Source of the DNA: Cristatella mucedo
Lineage: Eukaryota > Bryozoa > Phylactolaemata > Cristatellidae
Assembly (NCBI GenBank): GCA_009760855.2
Contig: WPIO01000004.1
Span: 12,100,501 to 12,164,500, forward strand
Length of the DNA stretch: 64,000 nt
Reading direction: 5' to 3'
Shown here: positions 53,615-64,000 of the stretch, piece by piece
Numbering within the stretch: position 1 is the stretch's first letter
Layout of the letters: the number at the start of each line of letters is the position of its first letter
Program-made: the position numbers and the translations under genes
Notes under the pieces: generated by a model
What the model was told of the DNA's origin: nothing
Seen by the model: only the letters and a program-made list of their open reading frames with translations
Databases searched by the model: none

Positions 53615-55125
53615 CCTGGATTGGATTCTGAGGTCCTAGCAAACTATCGCCCGGCCTCCATTCTTCCCCTTTTGTCCAATACTTGCGAAAAAGATTATCG
53701 CTAAGCAGCTTGAGGAACATAGGGATAAGAAACAGTCGCCAGAAAATTTTCAGTCGGCATTCCAGCGACGCCACTCCACTGAAACATCTCTCCTCTGTGT
53801 GACCAACGACATTCTAAGCACCAACGATGGTGGTGTTGCTACTTCCCTGATCCTGCTCGGTCCAGCAACGGCGTTTGATGCTATTGATCACCCACCTGAA
53901 CGATAGAGAATAACGATTGGTCTGGCAGATGAGGCTTTGGCGTTGTTCGAATCTTACGTTGCCCGACCGTGTTTAATCGTATCGTACGGTGGTCACGTCT
54001 CACCCAGCAGACCAGTCACACGTGAAGTTATACAAGTGTCTGTTCTCGGCTCTTCCTTATGTTATGGTAGAAGTGATTCAGGCCCGTGGGATCGGCTATC
54101 ACTTCCATGCTGACGATACCGAGTTGTATTTGTCATTTAAACCACCGGAATCAGCAAAGAGCGACTGATGAACTCAATCCTTGCCTTGCAGACATGTAAT
54201 CAGCATATTTTCGTAAGCTAAGCAAAGCTAAAGCTGTACTCCTACTCATAGGACACCAAGTGCATTGCTGGAATAGGAGACCTTTCTCTTCTAATTGAAG
54301 ATGCTGTAGTAAGATCTCACCATGTGCTCGGAATTTAGGTGTCTTCTTTGATATCTGCCTAACTTTTGAAAGCTTCCTTAAGAAGACCACTTCTTCAGCT
54401 AGTCATCGTGTTCGATCCCTATCCAACATTGGGAGTGTCTACCGAAATGGCCTTCTAAAAATCTTACAAGCTCCCCAGTTCTGTCGAAGCTGAACAATGT
54501 AAATCAGTTTTGGCTGGTCTATCGAAAAAGTCATCAAGACTCTACAGCCGCTAATGAATATAGCTGCAAAGTTAGACAACTGATTCATGAAATGTAGCTA
54601 GATATCTCCTTTACTAAAGGAGCTGCAATGACTCCTGGTGGATAAGCCCATGCGAGGCAAAGTTCTTTCTCTGTCACACAGTGCCTGCCATTGTTTGGCT
54701 CATTCATCCCTAGCTGAAATGCTGTAACAGTTTCATCCTCCGTGTGCCCGGTCCTCTATGGGCAACACATGAGCTGTCCATTCCTTTGCTCTAAGACTGT
54801 CGCTGACTGAAGCTGTTGCTCTTCACATCCTAGACTGTGTACTCACGTCCACAATTCTTTACCAGTGACATCCTCCCTCCTGCGTCCGACTGTGGTGCTT
54901 CTTTACTAGCCTCACTAAGCTGCTACTTCCATGCCATTCACTTCGTCGTCTTTCCCCTGACTCAGCAATGCTTCTCACTTTCTCTTTGTTGTTTAAGATA
55001 AAATCCATTGGCCACCATGAGCACCGAAAGCTTCTTGGGCTTGCAGACCCCCACTTAGTCCTTGTGGCTTAGTCATTTGCCTTATGGCTTTGTGGAGTTG
55101 CAGACGGAGATACACTGCATCACAC
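53615..55125 (+). mobile_element. L2/CR1-type LINE, longest copy (family B), dead
   Basis: The N-terminal part of the RT domain is legible: ANYRPASILPLLSNT, then IIAKQLEEH, FQSAFQRRHSTETSLLCV and ATAFDAIDH. These are the usual blocks 'NYRPxSxLPxLSKxxE ... FQSxFRxxHSTETAL ... AFDTIDH'. Later text includes a YHFHADDTELY-like block at about 54100. The C-terminal region reads to the tail GGCTTTGTGGAGTTGCAGAC at about 55090. Stops and indels occur throughout. The endonuclease is absent. Confidence 0.85.
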
Positions 55126-55289
55126 CAGATTGTGCTTTACATATGCTGGAAAGGAAGCCTCTTCTGATTAGTGATAATATGATTAGTATCAGCGTATATG
55201 CATAAGGAGTAAGAACAATTCGTAGGGAAAGAGCAAATTGTATGTAGAGCTATTTGTCAAAGACATAAATAGGTTACCTAGATAATAAT

Positions 55290-56345
55290 TATTGCAGTAA
55301 AATTAAGGCATTTATGTTTCACCCAAAGAGAGCTAAATGTGTTCGTAAGCACTTTACATATGCTGCAAAGGAAGCATGTTAATTGGCAAGTGATAACATG
55401 TATACTGTAAGTTTGCATAAGTACGCAAGTGACAGTAGCCTTGACCCAGCAATTGCTGTGAGGAAGAGGTGGGTTTTTAGCTTCTTTTTCAATAGGTCAA
55501 ATCAGGGGATGTCTTGACACTAGTCCCATGTGAGTTCTAGACTTTCGGTGTCAACGTACTAAAGATGCAGTCTCCAAATGAGTAGAGGTTGGCTCAGCCA
55601 AGTTAAGAGTCTGGTGTGCAGGTGCTACGACGCCTAGCCTGATTGGGAAGTAGTTCAGGTATGTCGGCCGGAGAGAGAAAATCAAGGTACCTAAAGTGAG
55701 TAACAAAACCTTGGTGTCGGTTTGCTTCTTGATTTGGAGACTGTGCAGGTCAGTGAGAATTGATTAAATGTGGCAATTAGCTGCAGACTTTTTCACCAAT
55801 TGCAAGTGTTTGATTGCGCCGGCCGGCAGTGCTGCGAATAGCAAGTTACAGAAGTCTGGATGTCACAATTGCACGGACTCGCTCTGCTGTGGCACTCATG
55901 CCTAAGCATGCCCGAATCTTTGCAATTGTTTGTGGCTGAAAATTGGCAGACTGGATTATGGAGCTGATGCGGTTGTCCTTACAAATGCAACAGGAGATCT
56001 ACTAATTGAGCCTATTTGAAGGGTTGGATTTCCAATTTTCACTAGTACTAGGTTAGTTAGCCCATAATTCAAAAGTTGGCTTATCATTATCATCCTTAAT
56101 TTGAGAAATTTTGTTCTCATCCTAGTGTGAATGTCAGCAATCCATGTTGCAAAGAAGCTGAAAGAGTTGATCGGATCAGTGAGAAGTTGTGTGTTGTGGC
56201 ATTCGTAATGTTCATGACAGACAAGTCTATCTGCCTAGTTTTGCACAAGCTGCAAGCTTCTGATTGCACAAGTTGGAAGACCTTCGAGTAGTGAATCACA
56301 GAAGTCTAGAGGGTGCTGCAAATGCAGAGAAATACATAGAAGTGC
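55290..56345 (-). mobile_element. LINE 3' half (family A), degenerate
   Basis: On the + strand, AGCACTTTACATATGCTGCA, GGTCAAATCAGGGGATGTCT, CTAAAGATGCAGTCTCCAAA and CCTGATTGGGAAGTAGTTCA follow the reverse of the 45.0-kb copy in order. Further blocks up to about 56330 continue it. The protein is unreadable apart from short pieces. Confidence 0.7.
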
Positions 56346-57490
56346 CTAAAAGAGGAAGGCTGCACGACTGTATAAAGTGCTAGTGACAGTTTAAAAAAAC
56401 TTGTAAATGAGTAGTGCTACTTTTTGTGCAGGAAACCGCTTGGTTATTTCATCAAGTTTCCGTCTGACCAAACCCGAAGGATGCATAGCCACTTTTTCAC
56501 CACCAATACGTTAGTGGTAGAGCTATTGCTGGATGCAACTGAAATCAGATTCTAGTCAGGTGGCCACTAATTGAATTGTACTGTAAATTAACTCGATGCT
56601 TTAAATCCAATTATATCCACCTCCAAACGACCTGCTTACTGACCTCTTAAAACCTAGAATGCTAAGGTATTGGCCTTTCATGGGTATACTTCATACCAGA
56701 ATACCCCGTAGCTAGTCTCTAGGGTTGCATTTTGAAGCCAGTAATTAGGCAGCTGTCACAAAGTAGGCTTCAAGCAGGTCGTACTAGGAGAGGTGAAATG
56801 AGTGCTCCTGCTCTCAAGCTCTCAAGCAAGCACGGATCAATGATCTGCTTGGATTGATCATTTATTCGTAGGGCCTGCAGCACTGGCTGCATAATTTGTG
56901 ACCCGAGGCTGATTCCTTGCATCTCACCACATTATTATCTGAAATAATGGCATCACGAGCTGATTCACGAGCTCTGCCCCAAGTCTGTGGTAGCTGCTAG
57001 ACTCTGCCAGCCGTTGCTTTGCTGGCACCGGGTGAATCCAGTGGGAATTGACACATTGGCGACAGGCTCTTGGGGTTGGGATGTAGGCTGCCGATTGCTC
57101 CTGCCAAAGAGGTGGCTGCCGATAAGGGATGGCTCGTTGAGCTGCAAAAAGCGGGCTCTTATTCGTTCGGCCACCGACTGCTTGGGGATGTTGATGGGAT
57201 GCTGCCAGTGTTGCTGCTAGCACGATCGCTCGTGTGTAATTCGATCGCCTCGGTATCGAATCCAGTCAGTAGGGAGCCCAGTGCCGGGCACACAGCAACA
57301 TGGGACGGCTGCAGTGTTGGGAATAGAGCAAGGCTGTGTATCGGACCGCCTCTGCCACCGGCACCCGTGGGTCTCAGCTAACACCACGGCTCGTGCTACT
57401 GAACTTCTGCCGAAGCCGCTAGAGCCACTATATGGTCTGAGGCACGTGATAGGAGGCTCAAACGCCTGTTGCTTACTCAGCGATCGGTTT
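56346..57490. other. No recognisable gene
   Basis: Frames of about 100 codons on both strands at 56924-57381 overlap and resemble no family. Confidence 0.35.
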
Positions 57491-57494
57491 CTCC

Positions 57495-57497
<3 letters not shown>

Positions 57498-57586
<89 letters not shown>
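57498..57586. repeat. (AT)n microsatellite, about 44 units
   Basis: Uninterrupted AT alternation of about 89 bases. It can extrude as a hairpin. Frames across it reading as Ile-Tyr repeats are artefacts. Confidence 0.98.
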
Positions 57587-57589
<3 letters not shown>

Positions 57590-59134
57590 CTTGCAGGATT
57601 TGTGTGTCTTAGGTTGAAATCCATTTCAGAGCGAATGAAGACTCGGTGGTTCAGCAAATCGTGCGAGTGCAGGCGCGCTAGCATGCACGGGGTCCAGATC
57701 AGTGCAACATGTTTGTTTTATATTGAATATGTTTTTGGTGGCCACTAATTTTTTTGTCCGTGCCGCTAAGACTTGCTGCACTGAGCACTGGTGCTGCAGT
57801 GGCTCTCGCCTCATGCCTTTGATAGAGGCAAGCCGGCCAAGAGGCCAAGAGATGTCCTCCATTCTTAGAGTTAGTGAGCCAGTGTAATAATTTCTGCGGC
57901 TCTACCACAAGTACATGGCCATGTGAGATGCCTACGTTCCCACCGGTTTTTGTTAGCACTTAGTAGCAGCAGCAGCAGCAGCAGCAGCATGCCAAACCCT
58001 GCTCCTGTGCTGCTGGTTAGTCATCTCGCTATCCTCTGCATCCGATGGCTGGCAGTGCCTTGTTGGCTTTGTGTTTGCTCGGTCCTCGTGACGTTACATA
58101 ATAATAATAAGGCTGCTGTGGTGGCACTGGTGTGCTGCCGTCGGGGTGGGGCGCACAGGCATGAGGCATTTGAATTGCCTGCACATGATCGTTGGCCACC
58201 GCCGAAATATTACCCCGGCACTATTGTGTAAAGCACGCACTAGAAATTCCATTGATGGTGACCAATCGTGCAGTTAACGGTGCGTGTCTTATCGACTGGA
58301 ACAGTGACTTGTTCTTTAATGGGCGACCGTCTGCTGCACTCTGTCTCAAAGGCTTTCGTCGTGCGCGATGTGCAGTCATACGTGGCTGGCCGTTTCCATA
58401 CCCTTCACCATGGGCTATTATGCATATCTGCATTTGTTCGGCCGTTCAAAACCAGGCGTATATTTGTTCGTCTGTTTGCTTGTGCATCATTAGCAAAACA
58501 AAGGCTAATGGTTCATTGTTTGAGTGTGTAGGCATTTAAATAGGCTGGCACACTTTAGCAGGTCTGGTGAAATCCATAACTTGATTTGGGTGACTATTTG
58601 CAAGCATTGGCCAGCTATTGGTGGTGGACTTCAATAGTGCCATTATTATTGCAGCTGTCGGCCAGGAGTGGCATAAGGCTGTCACCTCACTCTGTGGGAG
58701 CTAGAGTAAGGATTACCTAGGACAGGTTGACGTATTCACTAAGCAACTTGCAACGTGACCGATCGAGTTTAGGAGGAGTTATGATTGTGCGCTTATTTCT
58801 CCGGCCAAAGCTGGAAAACAGCTCCAGCCAAGAGGTTAGCTGTGTGGCTGCGCAGGCAGTGCCCGATTCGCTCCCCTGCTGCTGGCCCTGCTTTTTTTGG
58901 GTGTTATAGTCACACACACAGCAGCAGCAGCAGTGAGGACACAGTGTGCCCATCTGCATACTGGCGACAGAATGGCAGCGGCGCCAAGCGGATGGCAGTC
59001 TTCTCGGTGCCACCAGCTTGCTTTCTGTGCCCGTAGCCAACAAATCGGTGTGGTGCTGAAGAGTCTTTCGGCAAGTCCTGCTGCCAGTGGGCTTCTAGCC
59101 TGCTGGCAGCAGGATTCATTATAATAACAATCTC
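57587..59134. other. No recognisable gene; short CAG repeat
   Basis: A (CAG)8-9 tract lies at about 57964-57989 and a shorter one at about 58921-58934. Overlapping frames are unassigned. Confidence 0.4.
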
Positions 59135-59235
59135 TCGTTATAATAATACATTCGTATAGCACCTTCAGAGAACTGAATCTCTTTCTAGGCATTGTACAGT
59201 GAATTATTATTATTATTATTAGATGTTGTATAGAA
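59135..59235 (-). mobile_element. L2/S1-type 3' tail fragment
   Basis: ATAATAATACATTCGTATAG, CACCTTCAGAGAACTGAATC and TCTTTCTAGGCATTGTACAG are the reverse of the LINE/SINE tail, followed by an ATTATTATTATTATT run. Confidence 0.75.
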
Positions 59236-59344
59236 AGCATTACCAAATGATTGTTGGTGGGCAGGAGGAAGAGGCCTGAGACCCACAGCAGGCAGCGATG
59301 CAGCTAGAAATGCTATGTAGGAGCTGGGCGGTTGTAGTCAAGGG

Positions 59345-59500
59345 TCAATGTGCTCATACCTCATGATGCTGTTCGTGGTTTCGACTTCTGTTCTACAGCT
59401 GGCAATTCCCTGTTGTAAGCAACAGTGAAAGCCAACAGCTACTGCTCTTCTGCCGCTATATAAATGAGGTTGCTGAGAAAGCTGATTTTTACTTTTATTG
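59345..59500 (+). mobile_element. SINE S2, degraded head
   Basis: A body block (GTAAGCAACAGTGAAAGCCA) precedes CTCTTCTGCCGCTATATAAA and TGAGGTTGCTGAGAAAGC, the S2 3' end. The tRNA-like head is poorly preserved. Confidence 0.6.
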
Positions 59501-60384
59501 GCTACTTTGACATCGGCCACGATAAGTCTTGTGCGGTCGGCTAGGGCCTTGCGTGCTGCTGTTGTTGCTGCTGCTGCTGGTGATTGTCGATTGTGCATCA
59601 TTTTTGCATGACTACATCTTTTATGAAAATGCATCATTCGACAACGAGCTGTTTGTTGAATTGAATCCTGCACATACAGCTGCAGGTGGCCTGCCGACAA
59701 TGCATGCCGATGCTGGCTGCTGCTGCTCGTGTGTCCGTGTCCTCACGTGTTGGGCCAGCTCGGGCTGTGTTTAGGCGGTATGACTGCTCTAAAGGTGGCC
59801 AGCTGAAATTTGTTGCAATTGCAGATTGTGTTCTCTGCTGCTTTTGTGCATTTACTGTTTGGAAAGGAGCTCTGGCTGGTGAAGTTTTGGGCTTGTTGGG
59901 TCCAACTTGGTGCTTTCCACCCATGCCATAAGTCCCTTGCACAACTCGGTCTGGAAAGGGTAAGAGAGCAAAGAGTGCCAGCAATGCCTTGATCTGTGGC
60001 GCCGGCTATTAGCTTTCAGTCTCGAGTGTATTCATAGGAAGCCTCTCGACCGTGCCGTCATTTGTATGACTTGAGGTAAATTTTGAGTGTGCGAAATGCT
60101 GACCATTCATTAACTTTGATGGCTCCACACACAAGTCCTGCTAACAGATTTCGATGGTCTCATCCATCCAGGTCATATCTGCGAGCTTATAAATTTCAGT
60201 CTCTCCACCACGGCTGCTAAGTGCCATCATAGGCATCCGAAGCCTTACACCAGTCCCGTGAATCTAATCTGTAATTATAATATTAGAGTTGACTGTGGTT
60301 TGCAATATTTTGTTGTTCATAGTAGAGGAATAGCCAGCTACATCTTGACCTTGGCAGAATGCACCAACCAAAGGGAGGATGAAC
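59501..60384. other. No supported gene
   Basis: A + frame near 59529-59774 has a Leu run from a CTG repeat that mimics a signal peptide but begins at TTG, not ATG. I do not call it. Nothing else was seen. Confidence 0.4.
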
Positions 60385-60556
60385 AATCTTTAAAATATAT
60401 AATTCACTTGTATAGCGCCCAAAGTGAACTCAACCTCTATTCAAGCAGTTCACATATGCCACGGGCTCGAGCCTCGACCATCAAATACATTTTCCTTGAC
60501 CTTGATCGGGGTGAGCACCTTAACTACTGGGCCACATTAGCGCTGCAGGGGGCCTA
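60385..60556 (-). mobile_element. tRNA-derived SINE with L2 tail (family S1)
   Basis: On the minus strand: A-box region TGGCCCAGTAGTTAAGGTGC, B-box-like GAGGCTCGAGCCCG, and tail GGGCGCTATACAAGTGAATT. The order and length match the copy at 7432-7585. Confidence 0.8.
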
Positions 60557-60713
60557 ATCCCGCAGCAAGCTCCCCAGTGCATCCCTTCAAGTCACTCCTA
60601 GGAGCCCACCATCTCACTGGCCCTCATTCATGACCCTCGTGTGCTGCATGTGCTGAACAGTGTCGTGCATGTACACTCTCTGCGGTTAAGAACCTCTCAT
60701 GTCTGGCCAGGCA

Positions 60714-60960
60714 TTAAGGCCACAAGCTTCTACATCGTCTGTTCTGCAACAGCTCAGTCCGATGAGCCTGCGTTTTACTGAAAAGGTCGGCTACTGGTGT
60801 GTGCCAAACATGCAGCCTTCGTCGACTGTCGGTATCACTCCATGTCGTTCTATGAGGTGGGGGGGAGTGGTTCAAATCAATCGATGGCTGAGCCAGGGCA
60901 CCAGCACCAAACAAAGATTCTTCAAAAAGTACTTTATTCAAGTTATTGTTGGTCAAGCAA
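60714..60960 (-). mobile_element. Tc1/mariner transposase C-terminal remnant, minus copy
   Basis: A minus-strand frame (60714-61013) ends HTPVADLFSKTQAHRTELLQ then NRRCRSLWP. This matches the plus-strand copy at about 61130-61240 (RPTPVADLFSKTQAQWNELP). It is the terminal region of a Tc1-type transposase, degraded. Confidence 0.65.
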
Positions 60961-61039
60961 ATCAGATTTCGAAGCTCAAATACTCTGCCTAGAGTAGTTA
61001 CATTTGGTAGCAAGGTAAGACCCTCATCCTAACTGCCAG

Positions 61040-61290
61040 GCCAGTGACCCTTGTTGGGTGTTGGTGCCCTGGCCCAACCGCTGGTCTGATTTGAACTCTA
61101 TCGGACGACTATGGAGCTATACCGACAGGCAGCTGAGGCTGGGTGTTCGGCCTACACCAGTAGCCGACCTTTTCAGTAAAACCCAGGCTCAGTGGAATGA
61201 GCTGCCGAAGAGCAGACGATGCAGAAGCTGGTGGCGTAGCCAGACGTGGGAGGCCATACAGAATCATGATGGGACGACATCTCGCTAAAC
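61040..61290 (+). mobile_element. Tc1/mariner transposase C-terminal remnant, plus copy
   Basis: The frame 61058-61288 reads LVPWPNRWSDLNSIGRLWSY, then TPVADLFSKTQAQWNELPKS and SQTWEAIQNHDGTTS. Tc1-type transposases end with 'PWPARSPDLNPIEHLWDxL ... LxxxxQxxWNxIP ... RRxxAVIxAxGGxT', so the family is clear. The final catalytic acidic residue (in the HLW-preceding position, usually PIE) is altered (SIG). No complete transposase or termini were found. Confidence 0.8.
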
Positions 61291-61951
61291 TCATACATAC
61301 TAGCAGCACATTTGATGGTTTTTGTGCAGTCTATAAATATTTTCTCATGCATCGTATAACTTTAGTATGCCTCGCATCGTGGGAAACCCTCTTATTACCT
61401 AAACGAATTAACATCAGCAGCAACGGCTATACTGTGAGGATGTTTTTGCACCTGAGTGTAGGTGACAGATATACCCCCTCTTGGCTTCACCCAATCAGCC
61501 AGAAAATTCTTCACACGTTGGTCGTAGCAACCCTTCAGTCAAGAAATGGATCAGGCTCGTAGGCAGCTTTATTCTTCAGATATCTTTTGCTAGGTGTGAG
61601 CAGGCTCATCTGCAGCAAAAATCTCATGAGTAGCACGAATTGGGGAAGGCCGGTGTACGTGGATGAATTTGTGATGAATTTTGAGGATTTTCGTCTGCGA
61701 ATGTATCAGTGCACAATAGCTCATGCTGTCAGACTGATCCATACTTAAGAAGCAATTCTGAGAGCTACAGAACTCTACAAGTTATAGAGTTAGCACTGTA
61801 GGTTTCTCCTTCGGTGGACGATTAACAGTCGGTCATGTGAAATGTTTCTGGGCTACTACACTGTAGAAACCAATGCAGAAAATACATGCACGAGAAAAGT
61901 ATTATTCTGGTGCAGATGTGCTACCACGTCGGTCGCCGTTTTTTTTTGCAG
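61291..61951. other. No recognisable gene
   Basis: A 121-codon + frame extends the Tc1 remnant region (61197-61562) but shows no motif. It ends in an acceptor-like poly-T and GCAG at 61940-61951. Confidence 0.35.
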
Positions 61952-61976
61952 CAACCACACGACTGTCGCTGCTAAC

Positions 61977-62145
61977 ATGAGTGTCGATGAAGTTCACGAT
62001 GATCAGTCACCGTGGGACACTGGCGAGGGCAGGGCAGAGGGCGTTGGCGAGCTGCTCTCTGCTGCCGAGAGTGTGGCTGCTGCCCTGCAGCAGTCCTTCC
62101 ACACGTACAGGCAAAGTCGGATCCTGTGCTTTCGCAGCAGTCAAG
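61977..62145 (+). CDS. Candidate first coding exon of an unrecognised gene
   Basis: An acceptor-like TTTTTTTTGCAG ends at 61951. An ATG in good context (CTAACATGAG) opens at 61977, and the frame runs to a strong donor TCAAG|GTAAGT at 62145, phase 1. The peptide begins MSVDEVHDDQSPWDTGEG and ends in TYRQSRILCFRSSQ. It is acidic then amphipathic, without signal peptide or known domain. No further exon was identified before the window ends. Confidence 0.4.
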
Positions 62146-62274
62146 GTAAGTGAGCAGCCACATCTAACTATGAGCTGTTCGAGCAGTTAGCACGGCAGGC
62201 AGCCTTAGGTGTTCCATATTTCTTTTAACATCGTAATCTGCAACTATTGGCATGCTTTGTTAATTACTACTACA

Positions 62275-62690
62275 ACTGTTGATAGTACTTATAACAAAGC
62301 GGTTTTATAGCACCCTGAAAGAGCTACATGAACATATTTCTAGGCTGTTCATATGGGCTAAAATGAAGCATATCAGCTGATCAGTGATAACAACATGCAA
62401 CAGTAATAGCATGCACGTGCACACAAAGAACGATTCCTGTGGATGATGTATATTGAGGCCTCCAAAGGATTGGAGTTTGGCTCAGCAGTAGAAGCACAGC
62501 TTCAGATGTAAAGGGTCGGATGGTGTGCGAAGATACAAGAGAAGCAATTGTAGTTCAGATAGGTAAACAGGAGCAACAGAATGGACCTTAGAATGACTGA
62601 CAGCATCACTCTGCTGGCAATTGGTACCATTTGCACATACAATTGGAAACTAATTCCGTAGGAGTATTGGCACTAGCAAACTAACAGAAC
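62275..62690 (-). mobile_element. Degenerate LINE fragment (family A)
   Basis: The + strand has GGTTTTATAGCACCCTGAAA, TTTCTAGGCTGTTCATATG, AGTGATAACAACATGCAACA and AACGATTCCTGTGGATGATG, the reverse of the family A 3' region, much diverged. Confidence 0.55.
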
Positions 62691-62697
62691 CAGTATT

Positions 62698-62880
62698 AGT
62701 AAAAAATATATGATATAGTTTATTGGTAAAGCGCTCAGAGAGAACTTAATCGTTATTCAGGTTATCACGTATGCAATGGGGCTCGAGCCCACTACTTCTG
62801 TCGTCATATGCGTTCACCTTGACCTTTGTTCGAGGAGAGTACCTTGACCACTGGGCCAAACCAGCGTGGCAGCAAGGCGA
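62698..62880 (-). mobile_element. tRNA-derived SINE with L2 tail (family S1)
   Basis: On the minus strand: TGGTTTGGCCCAGTGGTCAA (A-box), GTGGGCTCGAGCCCC (B-box), and a tail containing AATAACGATTAAGTTCTCTC and GAGCGCTTTACC. Confidence 0.8.
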
Positions 62881-63494
62881 ACAAACAGATAAGCATACCC
62901 TCAGTTCCAGTCACAGATGGAGGACAGACTCATCAGACATGACCTAGCATGAAACGGAGCACCAACCAAGCATCCAATAGGATCGTGAAAAGCCTCGACC
63001 TCCGACTCGAGCATCGAGCATCGTCTGTGCGTCGCTGCTGTGGCTCAGCACTCGTTGCACTTTCTTGCTCTGCAGTAGCTGCAGCTGTAGCAGCAGCACC
63101 CGATGCTACTGATGCTGCAAGAAGCCGGCAGTGTCTTGCTAGTGGCTAGTTATCAGGCAAAATGCTTCACGGCTACTACTCGCCAATGCTTGAGCCATTG
63201 GGGGCTGTAGGATGAGGGGCCGATTCCCGGTGTTACGTACCAATCCCCAATAAGTGACACGCCAGTTATGTTTGAAATGCTAGCTTAGCAACTTGGGTTG
63301 CTGAACCTTGCTCGACAGGATGACTTATTTGCTGGTTAATGTTCACGAGCTGCAGAACCGGGAGCATGCATTTATATGATTCCAAATCATTGAGGTGGTA
63401 CTTACTCTTTCTCTCCCATAAGGGGACAGAAAGTCTTCCGACAGTATCAGACTATAGCAACCACCTCCTGGCCCTAGCTTTTAAAAGAGACCTT
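62881..63494. other. No recognisable gene
   Basis: A 66-codon + frame (62949-63149) ends in an Ala-rich run and is not assignable. Confidence 0.4.
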
Positions 63495-64000
63495 TGAGTC
63501 CTATTATCAATAGATCCTTAATCTTGATCCTTGATGGAAGCACAATCAAGGCTTTCATTTCTATGCCGATGGCACCGAGCTATGCTTACCCTCCCAGACC
63601 TCCAGCAAGTCAGACTTTCTCAGCTCCGTGCTGCAAGTATCACTTACATTTGCACTTGGATGGCTGCAAACTTTCTCAAATCGAATGACGATAAACCAAC
63701 TTACTGGTTATGGGCTAGCCTATTATGACTGAAAATTGAACGCTCTATCCCTCAACGTAGGCTCTGCCAGCATAATTCCTGCAGCATCTATTTGAAATCT
63801 GGGTCCTGCTTTAAAGTGACATTTCACTGGACTAAGACATAAGCTCCACAGTCAATTCTGCCTACTTTCTTCTTGGTAGCATTGCAACAGTTTTTGCCTG
63901 CTTAGACAGCGATCTCACATCCAAGTTGGTCCATGCATTTGTGACATCCCATCTCGACTACTGCAACTCACTGCTCGGATGTCTTCCTGCCTGTTTAATA
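63495..64000 (+). mobile_element. L2/CR1-type LINE, RT interior, runs off the window
   Basis: Text near 63555 gives FHFYADGTELCLP (the YADD block with D to G). Near 63935 it gives LVHAFVTSHLDYCNSLLG, which leads into the C-terminal half. The element continues past base 64000. It is broken by frameshifts. Confidence 0.8.

Noticed and set aside
57217-57748. Frames with an Ile-Tyr repeat on both strands
   Set aside because: They are translations of the AT microsatellite.
59529-59774. Signal-peptide-like frame with a Leu run
   Set aside because: It starts at TTG rather than ATG, the hydrophobic run comes from a CTG repeat, and no splice context supports it.

Overview
This window is metazoan nuclear DNA. 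It has a spliced multi-exon gene with GT-AG (and one GC-AG) introns, CpG-dense islands, tRNA-derived SINEs and decayed non-LTR retrotransposons. No bacterial-style gene order, rRNA gene or CRISPR array was seen. The host cannot be fixed from sequence alone. The gene content and the mix of L2/CR1-type LINEs, SINEs and SPIN-type hAT elements suit an invertebrate such as an arthropod or lophotrochozoan; this is an inference.

The one confidently identified gene lies on the + strand at about 31594-38985. It is an LDL-receptor-family protein of the LDLR/VLDLR/LRP8 group, called lipophorin receptor in arthropods. Thirteen exons can be read with fully consistent splice phases, giving 796 codons to a stop codon. 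They encode six LDL-receptor class A repeats, two EGF modules, a YWTD beta-propeller, a third EGF module, a short Ser/Thr-containing stalk, one membrane helix and a cytoplasmic tail with an FDNPVY endocytosis motif. The signal peptide and any earlier class A repeats were not found and probably lie in upstream exons. The product would bind lipoprotein at the cell surface and internalise it through clathrin-coated pits.

The left 31 kb is mostly repeats with five CpG-dense blocks (about 5.0-7.0, 12.7-13.3, 14.4-15.3 with 16.6-18.0, 20.2-21.6 and 26.5-28.9 kb). These could be promoters and first exons, but no product is recognisable. Long open frames on both strands there look like by-products of GC richness. 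The repeats are L2/CR1-type LINE pieces in both orientations, including endonuclease, reverse transcriptase and C-terminal segments, and two tRNA-derived SINE families. A SPIN-like hAT element with a perfect 8-bp target duplication sits inside one SINE.

The right 25 kb holds a degenerate tandem array of roughly 170-bp units (about 41.0-43.7 kb) interrupted by a LINE, and a second SPIN-like element. It also holds a 56-bp perfect direct repeat carrying ETS- and YY1-like sites, an intact 122-codon minus-strand frame of unknown function, an inverted pair of Tc1-type transposase remnants, and several more LINE fragments. One of these runs off the right edge. A candidate first coding exon lies at 61977-62145.

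No clearly new multi-gene system was found. The items most worth following are the SPIN copies, the orphan 122-codon frame, the duplicated promoter-like module, the 170-bp array, and the stop-free 267-base intron next to the receptor's membrane helix.
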